A stretch of DNA of 64,000 nt from Oncomelania hupensis (lineage: Eukaryota > Mollusca > Gastropoda > Littorinimorpha > Pomatiopsidae). Positions 56,451 through 64,000 of the stretch are shown in pieces. Under the pieces are notes generated by a model that had not been told where the DNA came from, ran no database searches, and was given only the letters and a program-made list of their open reading frames with translations. The first letter of the stretch is position 1, and the number at the start of each line of letters is the position of its first letter. Made by a program: the position numbers and the translations under genes. Where the stretch lies: NCBI GenBank assembly GCA_036898135.1, contig CM072511.1:158485652-158549651 (forward strand). Reading direction: 5' to 3'.

Positions 56451-57679
56451 GGATGTTCAGTTTGTATTTGATGCGCTCAGAAACAGGAAGCCAGTGTAGT
56501 TGCTTGAGGAGAAGAGAGATGTGCTCTGTCTTTTACTGGCAAAGAACAAGGCGGGTGGCACTGTTTTGTATGCGTTTTCTGTCTGGGGATAGAGGAGGAA
56601 AAAAGACCAACAAGGAGAGAATTACAGTGCGAGATTGGATGATTGAAGTTGCAAGTCTGGCAGTTGCATCTGTAGTAGGATAATTTCTGATTGAGGAAAT
56701 GCGATGGAGCTGGAGGTAGCAAATGCGGGGAAACAGAAGAGATGTGTTTTTTTATGGATAGGTTATTGTCTATTGTAACACCAAGATTTTTTACTTCAGG
56801 AGAGAGAGGGATTGATGAGGTTGAAAGCTGTAGGCAGTCAGAAGATACTGTTGAGAGTTTAGAGTTTGTTCCGACCATTTTTGGTGCTATTGAGCTGTAA
56901 TTTGTTTTCTGTCATCCTGTTCTGAACATCGTCGATGCAAGTAGAAACAATTTGAAGTATGTTTTCAGTCTGGTCAATGGGAGCGTTTTTGTGCAGTTGT
57001 GAGTCATCAGCAAAAGAAAGATGATAAATGCATGATTGTTAAAGACATGATCAAGAAGCTGACTGTAAATGGAAAAGAGTACAGGTCTGAGGAAAGAGCC
57101 TTGTGGGACACCACAGAGCAGCTTTACAGGCCAATAGAGATGGTTTGAAGTCTGTGAGGTAGGAGCAGAACCAGGATAGAACAGTTTTGTGATACCAAAA
57201 GTATTTTGGAGGTGGATCACGAGAATGTCATGGTCAACAGTATCAAAGGTGGCTGATAGATTTAGGAGTGCAACAACAGAAACATCACCCTGGTCTGAAG
57301 TAGAAAGGAGGTTGTTTGTCATTTCGAGAAGAGCAGTTTCAGTGGAATGATTTGGATGATAGGCAGACTGGAGTGGTGACAAGAGCTTGTTGGAGGAAAG
57401 GTGGGTGTTCAGTGGATTCAAAACCATGCGTTCTAGAAGTTTTGAGATGAAGGAGAGATTAGAGACAGGCCTGCAGTTGCCAAGTGTGTTTGGATCTAAG
57501 GATGGTTTCTTGAGAAGAAGTTTGACAAGCACCATTGTAAAAGAAGTTGGAAAAATTCCTGTCGACAGAGAGGTGTTAACGATTTCTATAATGAATGGAA
57601 GATGCTGGGGAAGGCAGTCAGAGTAACTTTGTGTGTGAGTGTTTGTGTGGATGTTTAGACGGTGTTCCTGTGACATACA

Positions 57680-58225
57680 CTTGAGAATCTACGTCAAAGA
57701 AACGTACCGGACATCAAAACAATGATCTGTTAGAGTTTAGGGTAAGGATTAGGGTTAGCGTTAGAACACTTAAAAGTACTTTAAGAAAGGGGACAAAGTA
57801 TGACCCATTGTCAGCACAACGTATGTGGCATTTCATGAAAGTCATAACAAAGGGGTCTTCGCAAGTGAGTGCGTGTATGTGTGTGTGATTGTGTTGATCT
57901 GTACCTTTCCCATCACCATTTCTCAAATCTTGTATGTCTGGTTCTTCTGCCTGAGCTTAAAATCCCACTAGGTTTCCAACAAAAGGATTATAAGGGGTGG
58001 GAAAGGTAGGATGGATGGAGAGGATAGTTTATAGTGATTGTAGTTGTGTACACTGTACATGTACTAATAATATTTGGGGTCTCTGTTTATAGGCATCATT
58101 GTGAATGTAGATCTCAGACATTCATTCACTATCTGTTACCATAATTCAACCATTGTGATATATCGTTAATGTTAATTTGTATTTTAATAGTGCTCCACTG
58201 TGATTATTTATGCTGTGATGTGTTA

Positions 58226-58256
<31 letters not shown>

Positions 58257-60670
58257 TACTACTTTTACTAACACAAATAGATTAGCCTAAATAGGTTTAA
58301 AGGGGGGTCTTTAACACAAATAGATAATAATACCATGGCGCATCTCAACACAGACCCAACCTGAAAGAACGTCACATCAGAACAGTCAACTTTCTACTCA
58401 TTTTAGCCAAAATTGTGCCTCAGCAAATATCAAAACTGGGAACAAAATACCAATAGAGCTTATTTTTGAAGGAGAGCTCTAACGTAGGTCACACAACACA
58501 TTTTGTGCTCAACAAGCCAACACATAACACTGACTAACCCCACGCCTGTCTGATAGCCATAGAAAGAAAGCAATATTGCATGCGATCTCCATGGATGAGA
58601 GTATAAACCGAGGTCTAGTCTGTGTCGCACGCATTCCATCATAACGGACTTTAAAGATCCTGATGCTCATGTCCTAGACGGGTGAGTGCCGGTGACAAGA
58701 ACACACCCAGCATGTACCTTGGGTAAAGTGCTTCACTTGGGGCTGCTGTACTTTCAAAAATGAAAGTGCCCGAATTTCACCTTGGTGATAATAAAGTTGT
58801 TAAAATACACACACACAAATAAAATAAAAAGTCAATTCCGCAACCGAGAGATTGCATGCCAATTCTCAGGCGAAATATATGAACAGTGTCACAACTTACA
58901 GCGTGCGATTATGCCTATATAATTATACTTCTATAAGTACAAATATGCCCACCCAATTTTATAATTGCAGACATGAGTGCACCATTTCTGCATGATAATA
59001 CCCTGTATTGATACTATGTAAAATAAAGCAGCATATACATTGTAAAGAAAATAAATAATTAAGTTAAAAAAATATCATGGTCATAAAAGAGCTTATTAAA
59101 CCATATTATTGAGGTGAAAGCTCTCCTGTAGGTGCATAAACAGCTTACAAAAGTCATTGAGGTCCTTGATAACTTTACGGGCTTTGCTACCAGATGGGTC
59201 TTTAATGCAGTCATTGAGCATCACTTCAGATTACAGGCACAGCATTAGTTCCTGCAGGTTAATCCACAGCAATTCATTGACTCTGATTGAGCTTTGTTGA
59301 TCAAGCTCCGTTAAATTATTTTTTTGTTTGCATGTGCCTGTATTCTAAGGGAGATAAGCGCCATTTACTGCAATAGCAGACTGCCTTCTGAACACTTGGA
59401 CATGGCATTTAGATTCAAACTTTTGCAAATAGTAACCTAAATACAATTTTTTTTTTTATATGTGGATATATTTCCACACTATTATGTTATTTCCACACTA
59501 TTCGTGTCCGTATTCTGAAATACTGCTAAACGCCAAAAAATGCATTCTTTCTGGCTTCACTGCCTAGTCGTGACTCCAAACTTTCCACAAGTTTAAACAC
59601 AAAACTAACATCTTCCCTATTATTTCTAGCTGCAGCCACCCGCACCCCAGCTTGGTGACAAGCCACTGCCTGTTATGTAACAATAGGTGTGTGACATAGA
59701 CATTCTTTCCACTATAATACTCATTTGCTGTTCGTGTTTTTGACAATGTTTTGAACAAATTATGGTTTGTTTTGTTTTTTTACTCATTGTTGCATAATAT
59801 ATGTCTTCTGGTCTTATATTATATGAAATATACTCAAAATCCATGACCCTAGAATCGTGGATGATATATATATATATAATTTTTTTGCTTTGAATCATGG
59901 ATTTTGAGTAGGCTTGGCGGTTTGTGGATGTGATGGGTGTTTGTCCTGTTGGTGTGACTGGTTGATGGCGCCTGTGGTGGACTGCGTGCTGAGATGGAGA
60001 GAAGGGGCAAGCGCGTTGGCTGTGTGAGTTGGCGTGCGTGGCAGTGATTGAAAGGTAGTTTGTGTGTTACAGATGGTATTGTAAGTTTTATGGTATACTT
60101 GATGTTTGCGCATAGAACTTTATTGTGTGTGTATGGTGATGGTTGCATGTAAGCAGATCTTGCTTTTATTATTTTTTAGTCCTCATTTACGTTGTTGCAT
60201 GCATGGACGGTGTACCAAAGGCACATTTCTGGTTTTTATCGGACAATAAAGTTGTATTGTATATAACTTTATAAGCAAATAATCATCTCTTAGCGTGAAT
60301 TGGACATTTTGATCATTTATTTTTCCCGCAAGTTTGCTCTAGTCTAGGCTTCAGATTCCCTTTTAACGGTTATCATTAAGGAAGTGATTGTTTCATGTTA
60401 CACTTAACAGCTCCTAGTGAAATACCACGTTTTGATTGCAAATCAGAGAATGATGTATTAGGCAATACACATGGAAGTTCAGTGTCATAAATACGACAGG
60501 CCGGGTCCTATGGCACAAACGCCATCATTTTACAGCCGAGTGTCAGAGCTAGGCTTTCAGGCTTATTGTATAGACACCTGTTGTTTCTGATACTCAGAGA
60601 TCACTTTTACGCCTGCGGCAGGGTTTGCAGTGTTCCCCTAAACTACCTGGCCTAGATTAAAAAGTGTGAC
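57680..60670. other. CNNM intron or intergenic, no gene recognised
   Basis: AT-rich with CA repeats at 58228-58256. The 3' ends of old LINEs are suggested by caataaagttgtattgtat near 60244. Confidence 0.4.
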
Positions 60671-60675
60671 CTAAT

Positions 60676-60985
60676 TACATCTGGAATACTCTTCCACTCT
60701 CTCTCCGTCAGAAACCCTCTCCCACCTCCTTCCAGTCTGCCCTCAAAACTTACCTTTTCAAGCAGTTCTAACACTATGACCTCACTACGCACCCCATCGC
60801 CAGCTGTCTCTTGCATATAGTGTCTGGTCTGTTTGTGGTATGAGTATATTTGAGTGAATGTATTTTTTGCGTAATTGTTACATGTGTCATTGTCTAAAGC
60901 GTGCACATGCGTGCGTGAGTTGTGAGTGCGCGCTTAGAGTTATAATTATTATAAGATAAGCGCATTATAAATACAGTAATTATTA
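60676..60985 (+). mobile_element. L2-like LINE 3' fragment
   Basis: Codes WNTLPLSLRQK and SFQSALKTYLFKQF followed by a stop, then a 3' UTR ending attataaatacagtaattat plus ATT repeats. Parallel to the 3' end of the LINE at 54745-57640. Confidence 0.75.
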
Positions 60986-61202
60986 TTATTATTATTAAAT
61001 ATTGCATCATAGATTTTTGACAAAAATCAAAATATTGACTGGTCTGTGTCAAAACAGATTTCAGCAGTATAGTATTGTATTGGAGTGTTGGCATCATAGT
61101 CCGTCAGCCTTTTGCCCTCTTCCTGGGGTAGAGAATACTTACATGGTACTAGTCACAAGTTAGGTAGGTTTTCTCTGGTTTTCAGGCATCAGCTGTGTGA
61201 TA

Positions 61203-61906
61203 CCCCTTGGGGTCATGAGCAATCTTGCCACTGTAGATAGTTCAAACCTATAAAGGGAAAAGTGAAAGCCCCAGTTGAAAACCTGTCTTGCCTTTGTAGG
61301 CATGACCGATTCACTGCGGCAACAGTACCCCCGTTGGAGTGCCGGGGATTTCAGTATAAATAGTATCCCCACTTTATGGAAATTTAGTGTTTTAAATTCC
61401 CACTGTCGCTGTCTTCCTCATTTACTCTTTCCCATTCCTGCTCTGTCCTATCACTCTGCTATACTATCTTCTCCTTCGCTAGATCAATGACCTACCTTTT
61501 TTCTTGAAAACTCTTCCTGGACAAGACTCCTTGTTTGTGTATGAGGTCTGTTGGATCAGCTTGGGAGTGTTGGACGCTTTCTGCCGGGTGGTCACTAGGG
61601 CTTCCTATGATGTTATTATTTAGCAATATAGGCATTTTATATGTATATGTTTTGTTGATAATTTATAATGATGTTTGTATTCTATTTTGTTTTTGTAACC
61701 GGGGGTTCGAGTAGTTGGGGTAAAGCCTCAGCCGTTCCCTGCGTGGGATGTCTTTATTGTAAAGTGACTGGCCGGTGGAGGGCATTCAATTTTCCCACTA
61801 GGGTTGTTTCAGCAGATCTTTTATGCGGATCGGGGGTTGTCCGGTCCTGATTTGGCTCGGAAGAGTCCGCTGGACCTAAAGCAACACTCAAACAAACAAA
61901 CAAACA
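61203..61906 (+). mobile_element. ~0.7-kb retroposon (long SINE-like), copy with exact 12-bp target duplication
   Basis: agctgtgtgata occurs at 61191-61202 and 61907-61918. The element starts ccccttggggtcatgagc and ends in a (caaa)n tail (61890-61905). gttcaaacc near 61236 resembles a Pol III box B. Confidence 0.85.
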
Positions 61907-63128
61907 AGCTGTGTGATAAATTTGTTTACCAAAGGGACTGAGTGGTTTTGGGGTGGGTGGTGGGGGGGAATCCCCCATACCAGCCAGTGGAGAACAGTTT
62001 ACTATAGATAAGAATGTATCCAGGCTATTTTGAAAGCATTTGTGAAAGCAACTGTGACAACTACCTGTGGAAGACTGCTCCCTGTGTTTGTAACTCAATA
62101 AAACACAATAATGCTGATACAAACTGTATTGTGTTAGACGATTCGCAATGATAGCTGTGTAATAATTTATGTGACCTTCATTGGCGATCACATTCTCGTC
62201 GTTCTTGGGTTTATATTCATTTGTTGTGGTTTGGGCGTTTGATGACGAGCATGATATTCATTTTGACAGTGTTGTTATTCAACTTGCGATATTATTTTGA
62301 GAACAGACAGTTCACCGTCCAGATGGCATATAATTTGTGATTGTTTTGTTTATAAAATGTGGCTTCAGCACAGCATTTTGTGATTTATATTTGGATGATT
62401 TGGTCAAGAACTGCCATAAACAAAAAAAAAAAAACACAAAAAAAAACCCACATTATTCTATTGTTTAGTAACACACACACACACCACACATTTGAGCCCG
62501 TTATTTAATGTTGTACTAAAAAGACTTTTGGTGTTCTTTACTGATGTACATACTACTACAGAAACCCAGTGGCATGGCCTTGAACTACTGTCAACCTTGA
62601 AATATTGGCATAATATGGCTCAATTTCGGATATTTTGGTTCAGAGCTGCTAGGAAGGAATGATAGTGCTGATAGTACATACCGTGACAAGAGATGGGATT
62701 GTAGGCTAGGCTGCAGTAATAATGTTGACAATAATAATCTGACTCTGAGCTACCGTATCAGCATATATGTCTATATCATAATTTAATCAGATAGGAAATG
62801 CCATTATCACAAATTTTGTAATGAGTAGGTTCATCATTATATATGGCAATATGTCTGCGTGATGATAAAGGTTAAATATTTTGAGTGATATTGTTGACAT
62901 TACAAAGTAGGAAAAAAATCGTCCACAGAGATGTCAAGATTTTTGTTTCATGCAGAAAAACCGTAGGGTGCATATCAAATACAATTGAATGGCTTGCCAT
63001 GGTGTTACATTTGTTTGAGGGGGAAGGTTATTACATTATTGATGTTTTCAGGTTATGATTATTAATTACCATGGACATGGCTTTGCCATCTGATTTGTTG
63101 CTTCTGTTACCTTTGAAGACCCAGTGCT

Positions 63129-63700
63129 AATTAGTTAGTTAGTCATTGGTTATACTTATAGGGTGAAGTGCCGAATCATGACCATAACTTAGTTGCAAGA
63201 GGGCTCAACCCTGATCCATATAAAAGATCTGCTGAAACAACCTCAATGGTAACACTGAAGGCACTACACCAGCCGGTCACTTTACAATAGAGGCATCCCA
63301 TGCAGGGGACGCTGAGGCTCTACTACAAAATCAAAATAGAATATAAAATTTGTTATAAAATATTAACAAAACCTTTACACATATAATGCCTACATTGCTA
63401 AATAATAATACCATAGTGACGATTGATTTGGCAGAAAGCGTCCAGAATCTATAAAGCTGACCCAACAGACCCTATAAACAAATGAGGAGTTTTGGGAGAG
63501 TTTTCAAGAAAAAAGGTAGATGACCGACATATTGAAAGAGTGAATACTGTAGACAACAGAAAAGAAAAGCTAAGGCAGAAATTAAGTAGTGATAGAAAAG
63601 AGGAAATTTGAAACACTAAATTTCCAGAAAGTGGGGGAATTATTTGTACTAAAAGATCCCCCGGTATCCCTATACGGGGGAAGGCCCAGTGCTGTAATCT
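63129..63700 (-). repeat. Inverted copy of ~0.7-kb retroposon family
   Basis: Reverse-complement landmarks: tataaaagatctgctgaaac, agccggtcactttacaat and ccaacagaccctataaacaa. Confidence 0.75.
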
Positions 63701-63736
63701 TGTATGTTGTAATAATATGACCGCGAGCGCGCGCGT

Positions 63737-63767
<31 letters not shown>

Positions 63768-64000
63768 AGTTGTATATATTGCATATCAATGAGTACACGA
63801 GTGTGTGTTCTATATCTTACAAAGCAGTTCCCATGTTACAGTCGTTACATGGTCGCCTGTGATGTGATGAATGTATGCGTGGCAAACTGGATTATACCAG
63901 CAATGGAATACAGTCCATTTCTGCTTATCGAGGCTACGCAAGTTTTGAATGATTGATATATTGTCGTAACTTCGTAAGAATGATAATGATAATTTGGCGT

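Larger units (their letters stand above)
54745..57640 (-). mobile_element. Degenerate L2-like LINE, split by an RTE-like LINE
   Basis: On the - strand: RT (57640-56912: NCRPVSNLSFISKLLERMV, QSAYHPNHSTETALL, LLCGVPQGSFLRPVLF), then the C-terminal part (56878-56460) ending at the insertion. The L2 sequence resumes at 55283 to the last codons (DPTIWNSLPLSLHEQPSLSS, stop near 55045) and a 3' UTR with an AATAAT-like tail (about 54745-54775). Frameshifts near the FADD region and in the C-terminus make it a pseudogene. Confidence 0.85.

Overview
The window is eukaryotic genomic DNA: spliced genes with GT-AG introns, long AT-rich introns, microsatellites and a very heavy load of interleaved transposable elements. 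The gene models, together with the Gmr1-like Ty3/Gypsy, DIRS-like, CR1/L2/RTE-like LINE and piggyBac/pogo/mariner-like elements, suggest a marine invertebrate, most likely a mollusc. That taxonomic call is inference; nothing here fixes the species.

Three host genes are recognisable. (1) ELP1, the WD40/TPR scaffold of the Elongator complex, runs on the + strand from before the left edge to a stop at 33725. Eighteen phase-consistent 3' exons (7354-33725) encode 797 residues, with one more exon at 5711-5875. (2) KNOP1-like, a lysine-rich nucleolar protein, lies on the - strand. It has a 16-codon first exon (44100-44052), a 7.3 kb intron and one large terminal exon (36750-35024), and is convergent with ELP1. 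(3) A CNNM-family magnesium transporter starts at 47322 on the + strand, divergent from KNOP1. Only two exons are visible; the rest must lie beyond 64000.

Everything else is repeat biology, mostly inside introns. Region 1-4908 is a Gmr1-like LTR retrotransposon cut by the left window edge. Region 14.3-17.5 kb is a 61/64-bp satellite in an ELP1 intron, carrying two copies of a pogo-like MITE. Region 19.6-20.4 kb is a 21-bp minisatellite. Region 21111-28715 is a stack of three insertions: a 1.14-kb TIR element with a BED/transposase-like reading frame, hit by an 885-bp TIR element, hit inside its own TIR by a complete 5566-bp LTR retrotransposon. Each layer has its own target duplication. The KNOP1 intron holds a mariner-like element that contains a DIRS-like tyrosine-recombinase element with inverted terminal repeats and an internal complementary region. 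Region 44.9-46.9 kb is a CR1-like LINE. Region 54.7-57.6 kb is an L2-like LINE interrupted by an RTE-like LINE. A ~0.7-kb retroposon family with 12-bp target duplications occurs several times.

A recurrent theme is coding-competent or nearly competent retroelements without reverse transcriptase. Both LTR elements keep gag, protease and integrase in one open frame but share the same in-frame loss of most of RT/RNase H. The DIRS-like element has gag and tyrosine recombinase but no RT/RNase H. The most novel-looking pattern is a pair of palindromes spaced 42-43 bp next to one end of two different TTAA-flanked elements.
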